Assembly: GCA_965220645.1 (NCBI GenBank)
Contig: OZ244836.1
Location: forward strand, 2,294,001 to 2,358,000
Direction: 5' to 3'
Source of the DNA: Aldehydirespirator sp965220645
GTDB lineage: Bacteria > Actinomycetota > Acidimicrobiia > Acidimicrobiales > Aldehydirespiratoraceae
Length of the DNA stretch: 64,000 nt
Positions 34,950-44,262 of the stretch are shown piece after piece. The translations under genes were made by a program, and so were the position numbers. The notes below the pieces were generated by a model. It saw nothing but the letters and a program-made list of their open reading frames with translations. It was not told the DNA's origin and did not search any database. Positions within the stretch are counted from its first letter, which is position 1; each line of letters starts with the position of its first letter.

Positions 34950-37667
34950 ATGGCCACGGTGATGCTGATCGACGGCAACTCGCTGGCCTACCGCGCCTTC
35001 TTCGCGCTGCCCACCGACATGGCAACGGCCTCTGGGCAGATCACCAACGCCGTGTTCGGCTTCACTTCGATGCTCATCAACCTGTGGCGCGACCACGAGC
35101 CCGACCAGATCGTCGTCGCCTTCGACCGGCCCGAGCCGACCTTCAGGCACCACAGGGTTCCCACTTACAAGGGCACCCGCGACGCCGCGCCCGACATCCT
35201 GCGCCAGCAGATGGGCCTGGTGCGCGAGGTGCTCGACGCGGTGGCCGTGCCCATGGTGGACGCGGCGGGCTTCGAGGCCGACGACGTGATCGCCACGCTG
35301 GCCACCGCGGGCCGCGACCGCGGCGACGACGTCATCATCGTCACCGGCGACCGCGACACCTACCAACTGGTGGAGGATCCCAAGGTGAAGGTGCTCTACA
35401 ACGTGCGGGGAGTGTCGGACTACAAGCTGTACGACGAGGCCGGCATCCTGGACCGCACCGGCGTCCGGCCCGCCGACTACGTGCAGTACGCGGCCCTCAG
35501 GGGCGACCCCAGCGACAACCTGCCCGGAGTGCCCGGGGTGGGGGAGAAGACCGCGGCGAAGCTGGTTAACACCAGAGGCGGGCTCGACGGGATCTTCGCC
35601 TCGCTCGACGAACTCACCCCCAAGCTGAGGGAGAACCTCGCCGCCGCCGAGGAGCATGTCCGGACCAATGCAGAGGTGATGCTGCTGGTGCGCGACGTGC
35701 CGCTGGAGGCCGGGCTCGACAAGCTCGCGCTGGGATCGATCGACGCTCAGGCGGTGCGCAAGCTGTTCGACTTCCTGGAGTTCCGATCGCTGCACCGTCG
35801 CCTGGCCGAGGTGCTCGGCGACGCGCTGGGGGCCGACCCGTCCGAAGATGCGGAACCCTCCACGAAGACCCTGGCGCCCGAGGTGTCGGTGCTTACCACT
35901 GCCTCGCAGGCGGTCGAGGCGCTGCGAGCCGCCGCGGCCCCCGAGGCCGCCGGGGCGCGCCTGGCGCTGGCCACTCCGAGCGCCGGGCTGGATGCCGGCC
36001 TGGCCTGGCCGGTCGACGCTGACGCGTGTCAGGTGGCCTTCGTGCCCGGTGACCTGCTGCAGGACTCCGAGGTCTCCGAGGCGCTGGCCGGGCTCGTCGG
36101 CGGCACAGCCGGCAACTCCCCGAGTGCTGACGAGCGAAGCCGGCCGCTGGCCGTGCACGACGGCAAGGCCCTCATGGGCCCGTTGCTGGGCCGGGGCGTC
36201 GAGATGCGCGACCCGCTGATCGACACCATGCTGGCCGCCTACCTCCTGGATCCGGCCGACGCCCGCTACGACCTGAGCGACTTGGCCGGCCGCTACGCCG
36301 GCATCGACCCGCCTGCTCACGCCCCGCCCGAGGGGCGCCTCGACCTCGACGGCGACGCGGCCGAGCCGGCCGAGCAGGCCGGATGGGCGGCACTCGCCAT
36401 CGACCGTCTGGTCACACCCCTGCGCGAGGCACTGGCCGCGCAGGGCTTGGCCAGCCTCAACGACGAGGTGGAAGTGCCGCTGGTGCGGGTGCTGGCTCGC
36501 ATGGAGCACATCGGGATCGGCGTGGACCGCTCGGTGCTGGAGACGATCCGTGACGAACTCGACACCGAAGCCGACGCGCTCCGCGACCAGGTGCTGGCCG
36601 ACGCCGGGCGCGACATCAACGTCAACTCGCCCAAGCAGCTAGCCGAGGTGCTCTTCGAGGACCTCGGGCTCACCCCGACCAAGCGGACCAAGACCGGGTT
36701 CTCCACCGACGCTCAGTCGCTGGAGAAGCTGCGAGGCGAGCACCCCATCGTCGACCACCTGCTCGGCTACCGGGAGGTGGAGAAGCTGCGCTCCACCTAC
36801 GGGGTGGGGCTGCTGGCCGAGGTCGGAGCGGACGAGCGCATCCGGGCCACCTTCAACCAGACCGTGGCTCGCACCGGCCGGCTCAGCTCCGATGCTCCCA
36901 ACCTCCACAACATCCCGGTTCGCTCCGACCGGGGCCGCGTGTTCCGCACCGCATTCGTGGCCCCGCCGGGCTGCAAGCTGCTGGTGGCCGACTACGACCA
37001 GATCGAACTGCGCTGCATCGCCCATCTGGCCGAGGACCCCGGCCTGATCGCGGCCTTCGAGGCCGGCGACGACATCCACACCGCCACCGCCGCCCGCGTG
37101 TTCGGGATGGAGGGGTCCGAGGTGGGGGTGAAGGAGCGGTCCACTGCCAAGATGGTGTCCTACGGGCTGGCCTACGGCATGGAGGCCTATGGGCTGGCCC
37201 AGCGCCTGAACATCCCAACGGGAGAGGCGGTCGAGATCCTCGACGCCTACTTCGAGGCCTTCCCCGCAGTACGCGAGTACATGGACCGGACGGTGGCCGA
37301 GGCTCGCAGCCGGGGATACACCGAGACCCTGTTCGGCCGGCGCCGGCAGATCCCGGAGCTGGCCAGCCCCAACGTGCGGCTGCGCCAGGCGGGGGAGCGC
37401 CAGGCCATGAATGCCGGGATCCAGGGACTGGCCGCCGACATATTCAAGGTGGCCCTGGTGCGCCTCGACCGGGCCCTGGAAGCCGAGGGTCTGGCGTCGC
37501 GGATCGTGCTGCAGGTGCACGACGAGATCATCCTGGAGTCACCCGACGCCGAGCTCGCCCCCGCATCGGAGCTCACCCGGGACGTGATGCGGGGCGCTTT
37601 CGAACTGCGAGTGCCCCTGGAGGTCGACCTGCAGGTAGCCGCCACCTGGGCAGGAGCCAAGGGATAG
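34950..37667 (+). CDS. polA: DNA polymerase I
   Basis: The product has 905 residues, full length for Pol I. Residues about 1-300 are the 5'-3' exonuclease (LIDGNSLAYRAFFALP; GVPGVGEKTAAKLV). The middle domain (about 310-500) lacks the D-x-E and other acidic residues of a working 3'-5' exonuclease (it reads ARLALATPS where FDTE would be), as in mycobacterial Pol I. The polymerase part has LLVADYDQIELRCIAHL, TAKMVSYGLAYGMEAYGL and LQVHDEII (motifs A, B, C). It serves in Okazaki fragment maturation and repair. TAGATT ends six bases before the ATG, so the message may be leaderless. Confidence 0.97.
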   Translation: MATVMLIDGNSLAYRAFFALPTDMATASGQITNAVFGFTSMLINLWRDHEPDQIVVAFDRPEPTFRHHRVPTYKGTRDAAPDILRQQMGLVREVLDAVAVPMVDAAGFEADDVIATLATAGRDRGDDVIIVTGDRDTYQLVEDPKVKVLYNVRGVSDYKLYDEAGILDRTGVRPADYVQYAALRGDPSDNLPGVPGVGEKTAAKLVNTRGGLDGIFASLDELTPKLRENLAAAEEHVRTNAEVMLLVRDVPLEAGLDKLALGSIDAQAVRKLFDFLEFRSLHRRLAEVLGDALGADPSEDAEPSTKTLAPEVSVLTTASQAVEALRAAAAPEAAGARLALATPSAGLDAGLAWPVDADACQVAFVPGDLLQDSEVSEALAGLVGGTAGNSPSADERSRPLAVHDGKALMGPLLGRGVEMRDPLIDTMLAAYLLDPADARYDLSDLAGRYAGIDPPAHAPPEGRLDLDGDAAEPAEQAGWAALAIDRLVTPLREALAAQGLASLNDEVEVPLVRVLARMEHIGIGVDRSVLETIRDELDTEADALRDQVLADAGRDINVNSPKQLAEVLFEDLGLTPTKRTKTGFSTDAQSLEKLRGEHPIVDHLLGYREVEKLRSTYGVGLLAEVGADERIRATFNQTVARTGRLSSDAPNLHNIPVRSDRGRVFRTAFVAPPGCKLLVADYDQIELRCIAHLAEDPGLIAAFEAGDDIHTATAARVFGMEGSEVGVKERSTAKMVSYGLAYGMEAYGLAQRLNIPTGEAVEILDAYFEAFPAVREYMDRTVAEARSRGYTETLFGRRRQIPELASPNVRLRQAGERQAMNAGIQGLAADIFKVALVRLDRALEAEGLASRIVLQVHDEIILESPDAELAPASELTRDVMRGAFELRVPLEVDLQVAATWAGAKG

Positions 37668-37761
37668 GCGCAATCAGGTCATGCCAGCGGGAACAACTCC
37701 AGTGCAGGTCCGGTAGCCTCCTGGGGTCTCTATAGCCAACCCAACTGCCCGGAAAGACACC

Positions 37762-39168
37762 GTGACCGACACCGCCACCGCCGTCCTCGATCCACCTGCG
37801 CCCGCCGAGATGGGCACGTTCGCCGAGGACGGCTCATACATACCGCGCCAGATCGTCGAGGACGATCTCGGCGACATCAGCCTCGACGACGCCTACGCCT
37901 CCACCATGGTGGTCGTCGAGGACGGCCAGATCGTGCAGGGCACGATCGTCCGGATCGACAAGGAAGAAGTGCTCCTCGACATCGGCTACAAGTCCGAGGG
38001 CGTCATACCGGCCCGCGAGTTGAGCATCCGCCACGATGTCGACCCCGGCGACGTCGTCGAGATGGGCGAGCCCGTCGAGGCCCTGGTCATCACCCGGGAG
38101 GACAAGGAGGGCCGGCTGATCCTGTCCAAGAAGCGGGCCCAGTACGAGCGGGCCTGGGGGCGGATCGAGGAGCAGCGGGAGGCCAACGCCGCGGTCAAGG
38201 GCATGGTTATCGAGGTGGTCAAGGGCGGGCTGATCGTCGACATCGGCCTGCGGGGATTCCTGCCTGCGTCGCTGGTGGAGTTGCGCCGGGTGCGCGACCT
38301 GCAGCCTTATGTCGGCCGCGAACTCGACGCCAAGATCATCGAGCTCGACAAGAACCGCAACAACGTGGTGCTGAGCCGGCGGGCGTGGCTGGAGGAGACC
38401 CAGCGCGAGCAGCGCGAGGAGTTCCTCGACAACCTCAGGCCGGGCGAGATCCGCAGCGGAACGGTGTCGTCGGTCGTCAACTTCGGCGCGTTCGTCGATC
38501 TCGGCGGCATGGACGGCCTGGTCCACGTGTCGGAGCTGTCCTGGAAGCATGTCGACCACCCCAGCGCGGTGGTGGCGGCCGGCGACCGCATCGACGTACA
38601 GGTCCTGGAGGTCGATCTGGAGCGGGAGCGCATCAGCCTGTCGCTCAAAGCCACCCAGCAGGACCCGTGGCAGGAGTTCGCGGCCAGCCACCGGGTAGGG
38701 GAGCTGGTCTACGGGCGCATCACCAAGCTGGTGCCTTTCGGGTCCTTCGTGCAGGTCGGCGACGGCATCGAGGGCCTGGTGCACATCTCGGAGATGTCGG
38801 CGCACCATGTGGAGCTGCCCGAGCAGGTCGTGACCCCCGGCGAGGAACTCTGGGTGAAGATCATCGACCTCGACCTTCAGCGCCGCCGCATCAGCCTCTC
38901 GATCAAGCAGGCGGCCGAGGGCGGGGTGGTCGCGGCCGAGTACCAGGAGCACTTCGGCGACCACGCCTACGACGAAGAGGGCAACTACATCGGCACCGGA
39001 GGTTCCGAGGGCCAGCAGGCCTGGGAGGACTACTTCTCCGGTGAGAGCGGCGACGAGCACGCCTCGGAGGGTGAGGACGTTGAGGTGGCTGCAGCCGCCG
39101 ACGACAGCGAGGTTGCTGATTCCGACGCCTCCGGCGACGAACTCGTCGACGCGGCCGACGAGACCTGA
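37762..39168 (+). CDS. rpsA: 30S ribosomal protein S1
   Basis: This 468-residue protein has a GTG start behind GGAAAG. Four S1 RNA-binding domains are visible at about 50-125, 145-210, 228-300 and 313-385; the last two share GAFVDLGGMDGLVHVSELSW and GSFVQVGDGIEGLVHISEMS. The C-terminal 80 residues are acidic and low in complexity. S1 brings mRNA to the ribosome, although many genes here seem to start leaderless or with weak ribosome-binding sites. The stop TGA is followed in the same frame by the coaE reading frame after only three bases. The neighbours polA and coaE match the mycobacterial order. Confidence 0.97.
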   Translation: MTDTATAVLDPPAPAEMGTFAEDGSYIPRQIVEDDLGDISLDDAYASTMVVVEDGQIVQGTIVRIDKEEVLLDIGYKSEGVIPARELSIRHDVDPGDVVEMGEPVEALVITREDKEGRLILSKKRAQYERAWGRIEEQREANAAVKGMVIEVVKGGLIVDIGLRGFLPASLVELRRVRDLQPYVGRELDAKIIELDKNRNNVVLSRRAWLEETQREQREEFLDNLRPGEIRSGTVSSVVNFGAFVDLGGMDGLVHVSELSWKHVDHPSAVVAAGDRIDVQVLEVDLERERISLSLKATQQDPWQEFAASHRVGELVYGRITKLVPFGSFVQVGDGIEGLVHISEMSAHHVELPEQVVTPGEELWVKIIDLDLQRRRISLSIKQAAEGGVVAAEYQEHFGDHAYDEEGNYIGTGGSEGQQAWEDYFSGESGDEHASEGEDVEVAAAADDSEVADSDASGDELVDAADET

Positions 39169-39171
39169 GTT

Positions 39172-39792
39172 CTGCCCGAGATAGCACTCACAGGGGGGAT
39201 TGGCGCCGGCAAGTCGACCGTGGGCGCCGGACTGGTCGAGCGGGGCGCGATCCTCATCGACGCCGACCAGATCGTGCGTGACCTCCAGCAGCCGGGTGAG
39301 CCCGTATTCGAGGCCATGGTGCAGCGTTGGGGACCGGCGGTGGTGGCAGACGACGGCACCCTTGACCGGGCTGCCGTCGCCGAGGTGGTGTTCAACGACG
39401 CCGACGAGTTGGCCGCGCTCAATGCCATCGTCCATCCCGCGGTCGGCACCGAGATGGTGAAGCGCAGGGCTGCGGCCGCGGAGGAGTCGCCCGATGCCGT
39501 CGTGGTGCTCGACATCCCGCTGCTGGTCCGTCCCGACGGCGAGCCCATTGCCGAGCGCTATCGCAACCTGTCGGGCATCGTGGTGGTGGACGCCGACCCC
39601 GAGGTTGCGGTGCAGCGCCTGGTGGCCCAGCGGGGTCTGGCCGAGGATGACGCCCGGGCCCGCATCGCCCGCCAGGCCGACCGCGACTCGCGCCTGGCGG
39701 TGGCCGACTTCGTGATCAACAACGACGGCACTCTCGAGGATCTGCAGCCCCAGATCGACGCCTGCTACCACTGGGCGGGTGCCCTGGCCTGA
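39172..39792 (+). CDS. coaE: Dephospho-CoA kinase, probable CTG start
   Basis: CoaE is the last step of CoA synthesis. The P-loop LTGGIGAGKST is encoded from about 39187, but no ATG, GTG or TTG precedes it in frame; only the CTG at 39172 is available between the rpsA stop and the P-loop, so a CTG start (206 residues) is the best reading. Starting at the GTG at 39220 would delete the P-loop. DADQIVRDL, VVFNDADELAALNAIVHPAV and DIPLL are normal CoaE text. The frame is identical to that of rpsA. The C-terminus lacks the DUF fusion found in mycobacterial CoaE. Confidence 0.88.
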   Translation: MPEIALTGGIGAGKSTVGAGLVERGAILIDADQIVRDLQQPGEPVFEAMVQRWGPAVVADDGTLDRAAVAEVVFNDADELAALNAIVHPAVGTEMVKRRAAAAEESPDAVVVLDIPLLVRPDGEPIAERYRNLSGIVVVDADPEVAVQRLVAQRGLAEDDARARIARQADRDSRLAVADFVINNDGTLEDLQPQIDACYHWAGALA

Positions 39793-39801
39793 CCGATCTG
39801 G

Positions 39802-40806
39802 CTAGGCGATCTCGGATTCCAGGCCTGGTGGATCCGGATAGACCAGCTCGCTCCACTCGCGGGCGTCGACATCCAGCATCGCTTCGATGACCGCCGTCTC
39901 GGGCAGCGGCCCCACGTCCAACTCGGACGTCATCGCGCTCATCGCCACCACATGACCCAATCGCTGGCAGCGCTGCAGGTCGGTGGGATGGGACAGGTAG
40001 CCGCACAGGAATCCGGCCGCGAACGCGTCGCCGGCACCTCTCGGGCCCTCGATCGACCCGCGCAAGGCAGGCTCGAAGTGTGCGCCGTCCGGCGCGAACG
40101 TGTGAGTGCCGGTGGCGCCGTCCTTGACAACGACAATCCTCGGCCGCGGCAGCGCGGACCGCACCTGCGACGGTTGCGAGAAACCCCAAACGGCGGCGGC
40201 CTCGTCCAACCCGACGAACACGATGTCGCCCATGTTGGCCGCCTCCAGGAACAGATCGCCCGGCGGCCCGTCCGGCCACAATGCGGGGCGCCAGTTGAGA
40301 TCGAACGACCGCAGGGCATCATCACGCTCCGAAAGCAACGCCATGACCAGGTCCCGGCAACCGGCAGAGAGGGCCAGCGTGATCCCGGTGAGGTGGACGG
40401 CCCTCGCATCGAGACACACCTCGACCGGCACGGTCTCGGGAGACATCAGTGAAGCTGCGGATCCCGAGCGGTAGTACTGAACCCGCTGTCCACGCTCGGG
40501 GGAGTCCCTCAGCATCAAGCCGGTAGGAGCGTCCTCGCAGAGGCCGACCAGCGATGTGTCGACCCCGCTGGCAGTGACGGCGTCGTGCACCAGTGACCCC
40601 GCCATGCCTCCATCCAGACGGCTGACCCAGCCGCTGTTCATTCCGAGCGCGGCGCAGTAGCGGGCCACGTTCGACTCGGCCCCGCAGACATCCCAGGCGA
40701 AGGTGTCGGTGACCGCGTCCAGGTCGCGGTACAGGGTGAGCATCGACTCGCCCACCGCGAGGACGTCGAAGCGCGGGCTGCGCCGCCTCTGGTTGGCGGG
40801 GCTCAA
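39802..40806 (-). CDS. PfkB-family sugar kinase, probable 2-keto-3-deoxygluconate/galactonate kinase
   Basis: The product has 334 residues. The ribokinase-type N-terminal GGE-like region is AVGESMLTLYRDLD with CGAESNVARYCAALG, and the C-terminal signature GPRGAGDAFAAGFLCGYL holds the anion hole and base D260. The look (YYRSGSAASLMSPE; DLNWRPALW) is that of KdgK-type kinases. The gene follows a FadR-type regulator on the same strand and is divergent from a sugar-acid dehydratase, so it probably phosphorylates the 2-keto-3-deoxy acid made by that dehydratase. The matching aldolase is not in the window. Confidence 0.87.
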   Translation of the reverse strand: MSPANQRRRSPRFDVLAVGESMLTLYRDLDAVTDTFAWDVCGAESNVARYCAALGMNSGWVSRLDGGMAGSLVHDAVTASGVDTSLVGLCEDAPTGLMLRDSPERGQRVQYYRSGSAASLMSPETVPVEVCLDARAVHLTGITLALSAGCRDLVMALLSERDDALRSFDLNWRPALWPDGPPGDLFLEAANMGDIVFVGLDEAAAVWGFSQPSQVRSALPRPRIVVVKDGATGTHTFAPDGAHFEPALRGSIEGPRGAGDAFAAGFLCGYLSHPTDLQRCQRLGHVVAMSAMTSELDVGPLPETAVIEAMLDVDAREWSELVYPDPPGLESEIA

Positions 40807-40822
40807 TCGGCGTCCCGCTCAA

Positions 40823-41581
40823 TCAATCGGCGATGGCGTCGGCTGAGCCGGCCGAGTGTCCGTCGTGCGCGGGCGACTGCAGAACGCGAAGCAGGTCGTT
40901 GGCAGAGACCTCGATCAACTCGGTCATGACTCGGGCGGCCTCGGCCTCGTCCCGGTTCTGTATCGCCCGGGCCACTTGGGCGTGGAGTTCCAGCGTGGTC
41001 GCAGGGCCGCCCGGCACCTGCACGGTCACCCGCCGGCTGCCTTCAAGGGCCACCCTGATCGTCTCCGCCATCTGGGCCAGCACCGGGTTCGCCGCGGCTC
41101 GGAACACTGCGTCGTGGAAGGCCAGGTCGGCCTCGATGTACCGGTTGAAGTCGCTGACCACGTCGGCCATGGAGTCATACAGGACCTGAAGCTCCCGGGC
41201 TGCTTCGTCGCTTCGACGGCGAGCCGCCAGCCTGGCCGCCTCGGGCTCTATCACCAAGCGAACCTCGGCGACGTGGCTGAGCGTCATCGGGGCGGACCGC
41301 GAGGCGATGCTCCAGCGCAGGATGTCCGGATCCAGCAGATTCCATGACCGGTAGTCGGCCACGACGGTGCCGGCCCTGGGGCGCGACTCGATGAGCCCCT
41401 TGTCGCGCAACAGGCCGAGAGCCTCCCGAACGACGGTGCGCGAGACGCCGAGGTCCGCCGAGAGATCCTCCTGGTTGGCGAACCGATGCCCGGGTGGGTA
41501 GGTGCTATCGATTATCCGGTAGCCGATGCTCTCGACCGTGCGTTGGCGCAGACCGGTCCCGGTCCGGGCGTCGAAGTCCAT
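40823..41581 (-). CDS. FadR-subfamily GntR regulator
   Basis: This 252-residue protein has an N-terminal winged helix (about 15-80, with RFANQEDLSADLGVSRTVVREALGLLRDKGLIESRPRAG) and a C-terminal FCD ligand domain (LVIEPEAARLAARRR; FHDAVFRAAANPVLAQMAE) with the histidines that bind a metal or carboxylate ligand. Relatives respond to sugar acids such as galactonate or gluconate. It is divergent from the dehydratase gene across a 96-base space that holds an inverted repeat, and a TAGGAT ends six bases before its ATG (leaderless). It is the probable regulator of the galactoside island. Confidence 0.92.
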   Translation of the reverse strand: MDFDARTGTGLRQRTVESIGYRIIDSTYPPGHRFANQEDLSADLGVSRTVVREALGLLRDKGLIESRPRAGTVVADYRSWNLLDPDILRWSIASRSAPMTLSHVAEVRLVIEPEAARLAARRRSDEAARELQVLYDSMADVVSDFNRYIEADLAFHDAVFRAAANPVLAQMAETIRVALEGSRRVTVQVPGGPATTLELHAQVARAIQNRDEAEAARVMTELIEVSANDLLRVLQSPAHDGHSAGSADAIAD

Positions 41582-41587
41582 CGGTGC

Positions 41588-41637
41588 ATCCTATATGGAC
41601 CGCTTGCAAGGGTCTCCAATAGTATGATAGTACTAAT
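41588..41637. promoter_or_regulatory. Divergent control region with FadR-type operator
   Basis: On the minus strand TAGGAT (41588-41593) is the -10 of the regulator gene. The 20-bp inverted repeat at 41618-41637 has arms AATAGTA and TACTAAT (six of seven match), and a TATGAT (41623-41628) inside it is a likely -10 toward the dehydratase gene. A protein bound there would control both directions. A second inverted repeat with similar text (TATGATTAG) lies at 52436-52452. Confidence 0.55.
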
Positions 41638-41677
41638 ATAAGGATTAGTTCCCAGCCTTGGAGTCGACCGGGCGGAA

Positions 41678-42838
41678 ATGAAGATCACCGGCGTAACGCC
41701 CCACCTCATCGGCAACAGCTGGAAGGACTGGCTATGGGTCCGCGTCGACACCGACGAGGGCGTTCATGGAGTGGGCGAGGGGACCGTCAACGCATTCGCC
41801 CGCACGGTCGAGACTGCCATCACAGAACTTGAGGAGCGGATCGCCGGCCACGACCCCTTCGACATCGAGGCTCTCCTGATCGCGACGCAGCGCGACGTCT
41901 ACACCGACGGCGGGCAGGTCCACGGAGCCGCCGTCGCTGCGGTGGAGATGGCCTGCTGGGACATCATGGGCAAGACACTCGACATCCCGGTGCACAAGCT
42001 GCTCGGGGGGCGTCTGCGCGATCGGGTCCGGGCCTACGCCAACGGTTGGTACACCGTCGACCGCACCCCGGAGGCGTTCGCCGGAGCGGCCCGCGGCGTA
42101 ATGGACCTGGGCTTCACCGCCATGAAGTTCGACCCCTTCGGAGCGGCCTGGATGGCCCAGAGCGGCTACGAGGAGGACCTGTCCATCTCCCTGGTCGAGG
42201 CGGTGCGTGAAGAGGTCGGAGCCGGTGTGGACCTGATGATCGAAGCCCACGGCCGCTTCAGCGTGTCGTCGGCTCTGCGCATCGCCGAGCGGCTCGCCCC
42301 CTACCGCCCCGCGTGGTTCGAGGAGCCGGTCTCGCATCACAACATCTCCGTGCTCACCAGCGTTGCCCAACGGTCGCCGGTGCCGGTAGCCGCGGGGGAG
42401 TCGTTCTCGAACATCAAGCAGTTCGCCGAGCTGCTCGCAGGCGGGGCGGTGGGCATCGTGCAGCCCGAGCCGGTTCATCTCGGGGGCGTCTGGCGCACCC
42501 GGCAGGTGGCGTCCCTGGCCGAGGCCAGTCACGCCATGGTGGCACCCCACAATGCGCAGGGTCCGATCTGCTCGGCCGTCAGCGCCCAGCTCGGCGCATG
42601 CGTGCCGAACTTCTACGTCCAGGAATCGTTCGACATCTTCAACGAGAGCTGGACTCGCGATCTGGTCCATCCGCCCATCAGCGTGGTCGACGGCTACGTA
42701 AAGGTCCCCGAGGGGCCCGGGCTGGGGATCGAGATCGACTGGGACGGCGTCGAGAGCCACGCCAGCCACCGGCCGCACTCCTTGGAGTTGTTCGCCGACG
42801 GCTGGGAGCGGCGGGGGCTGACCCATCGCCCAAACTGA
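41678..42838 (+). CDS. Enolase-superfamily sugar-acid dehydratase (galactonate dehydratase-like)
   Basis: The product is 386 residues long. The mandelate-racemase-type barrel shows K150 in TAMKFDPFG, metal ligands E189 (LMIEAHGRF), E216 (WFEEPVSHHN) and E241 (AAGESF), and H291 in APHNAQGP. In D-galactonate dehydratase the first ligand is Asp within a DxHGR motif; here it is Glu-Ala-His-Gly-Arg, so the exact sugar acid is uncertain. Removal of water from an aldonate to a 2-keto-3-deoxy acid fits the neighbouring kinase. It is the first gene of the forward part of the galactoside island; GGGCGGAA precedes the start. Confidence 0.85.
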   Translation: MKITGVTPHLIGNSWKDWLWVRVDTDEGVHGVGEGTVNAFARTVETAITELEERIAGHDPFDIEALLIATQRDVYTDGGQVHGAAVAAVEMACWDIMGKTLDIPVHKLLGGRLRDRVRAYANGWYTVDRTPEAFAGAARGVMDLGFTAMKFDPFGAAWMAQSGYEEDLSISLVEAVREEVGAGVDLMIEAHGRFSVSSALRIAERLAPYRPAWFEEPVSHHNISVLTSVAQRSPVPVAAGESFSNIKQFAELLAGGAVGIVQPEPVHLGGVWRTRQVASLAEASHAMVAPHNAQGPICSAVSAQLGACVPNFYVQESFDIFNESWTRDLVHPPISVVDGYVKVPEGPGLGIEIDWDGVESHASHRPHSLELFADGWERRGLTHRPN

Positions 42839-42875
42839 ATCCAACCAACCAGAAACCAGGACCCTAGGAGGAGAC

Positions 42876-44243
42876 ATGACCAAGACACCCAACCGGCTTC
42901 AAAGCCTTCGCGACTCCAGTCTGAGCCGCCGCAACTTCGTGATCGGCAGCGGTGCCGCCGCCGTGGGCGGTTCGGCCCTGCTCGCGGCTTGCGGCGACGA
43001 TGACGAGGCCGCCCCGGCCGCGACCACCACCGCGGCACCGGCCACCACAGCCGCGCCGACCACCACCGCCGCCGACACCGGCGTAGGCACAGCAACGCTC
43101 GGATCGAACTATTCCGGCGAGAAGAACCAGGCCGCTCTTGCCGCGGCTGTCGCCGCGACCGGGATCGACACCGTCATCAACACCATCGACCACAACACCT
43201 ACCAGGAGAACTTCAACACGTACATCCAGCAACCCGACGACGTGGTGTCGTGGTTCGCCGGCTACCGCTTGCGGGCCTTTGCCAGTAAGGGTGTCCTGGG
43301 CGACATCTCCGACGTGTGGGCCGGCCTCGACGGCATGTCAGCGGGCTTCAAGAGCGCCTCGTCGGGCCTCGACGGCAAGCAGTACTTCGTGCCCTTCTAC
43401 TTCTATCCGTGGGCCGTCCAGTACCGCAAGAGCGTGTTCGCCGACGCCGGCTACTCGATCCCCACGACGTGGGACGAGTTCACGGCGCTGTGCGACACCA
43501 TGACTGCCGATGGCATCACACCGCTGTGCGCGGCCAACGACGGAAGATGGCCGCAGATGGGCATGTTCGACATGCTCAACATGCGCATCAACGGCTACGA
43601 CTACCACGTCAGCCTGATGGGCGGCAACGAGGACTGGGAGAGTGCAGAGGTCAAGAGCGTCTTCTCGACCTGGGAAGAGATCCTCCCCTACTACCAGCCC
43701 GACCCCAACGGCCGTCCCTGGGAGGAGGCCGCCAACGCCCTCGGCGACAAGTCGGCAGGCATGTACCTGATCGGCACGTTCATCACGTCGGCCTACGACA
43801 GCGAGACCCAGGCCGACATCATCGACGACATCGACTTCTTCCTGTTCCCCGAGGTCGATCCCGCCCACGGGCAGGATGCCATCGAGGCGCCCATCGACGG
43901 CTTCATGATGGCCGCCGACCCGGCCAACGAGGCGGGCGCCAAGGCTCTGCTCGACGGTCTCGGCTCGGCCGACGCCATCGACGCCTATATATCCGTCGAC
44001 CCGTCGGTCGTGGCCGCCAACAGCAATGCGGACACCAGCGGGTACAACGCCCTGCAGCAGAAGTCGGCCGAGGCCGTGAGCTCGGCGAGGTACATCGCCC
44101 AGTTCCTGGACCGGGACACGGACCCGGATTTCGCCGCCAACGTGGTGGGCGTCGGCATTGCCGACTTCCTCGCCACACCCGGCAACATCGGCACTATTCT
44201 CGCCGACATTGAGGCCAAGAAGCAGACGTACACCTTCGAGTGA
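42876..44243 (+). CDS. Sugar ABC transporter binding lipoprotein, Tat-exported
   Basis: This 455-residue protein has AGGAGG upstream of the ATG. The N-terminus has a twin-arginine signal (SLSRRNFVIGSGAAAVGG) ending in a lipobox LLAAC with C39, then a Thr/Ala-rich spacer (about 45-70). The rest is the family 1 carbohydrate-binding protein fold (YFYPWAVQYRKSVFADAGYSIPTTWDEF; PIDGFMMAADPANEAGAKALLDGL). It should bind oligosaccharides for the two permeases downstream. The galactosidases in the same run suggest alpha- and beta-galactosides as ligands, which is an inference. A perfect palindrome lies just after this gene. Confidence 0.92.
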   Translation: MTKTPNRLQSLRDSSLSRRNFVIGSGAAAVGGSALLAACGDDDEAAPAATTTAAPATTAAPTTTAADTGVGTATLGSNYSGEKNQAALAAAVAATGIDTVINTIDHNTYQENFNTYIQQPDDVVSWFAGYRLRAFASKGVLGDISDVWAGLDGMSAGFKSASSGLDGKQYFVPFYFYPWAVQYRKSVFADAGYSIPTTWDEFTALCDTMTADGITPLCAANDGRWPQMGMFDMLNMRINGYDYHVSLMGGNEDWESAEVKSVFSTWEEILPYYQPDPNGRPWEEAANALGDKSAGMYLIGTFITSAYDSETQADIIDDIDFFLFPEVDPAHGQDAIEAPIDGFMMAADPANEAGAKALLDGLGSADAIDAYISVDPSVVAANSNADTSGYNALQQKSAEAVSSARYIAQFLDRDTDPDFAANVVGVGIADFLATPGNIGTILADIEAKKQTYTFE

Positions 44244-44262
44244 GCCGCCCGGGGTCGGGACG

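Noticed and set aside
39166..39174. Selenocysteine at the TGA between rpsA and coaE
   Set aside because: Neither protein is a selenoprotein family, no selenocysteine hairpin is apparent, and rpsA ends at its normal length; a CTG start or re-initiation is simpler.
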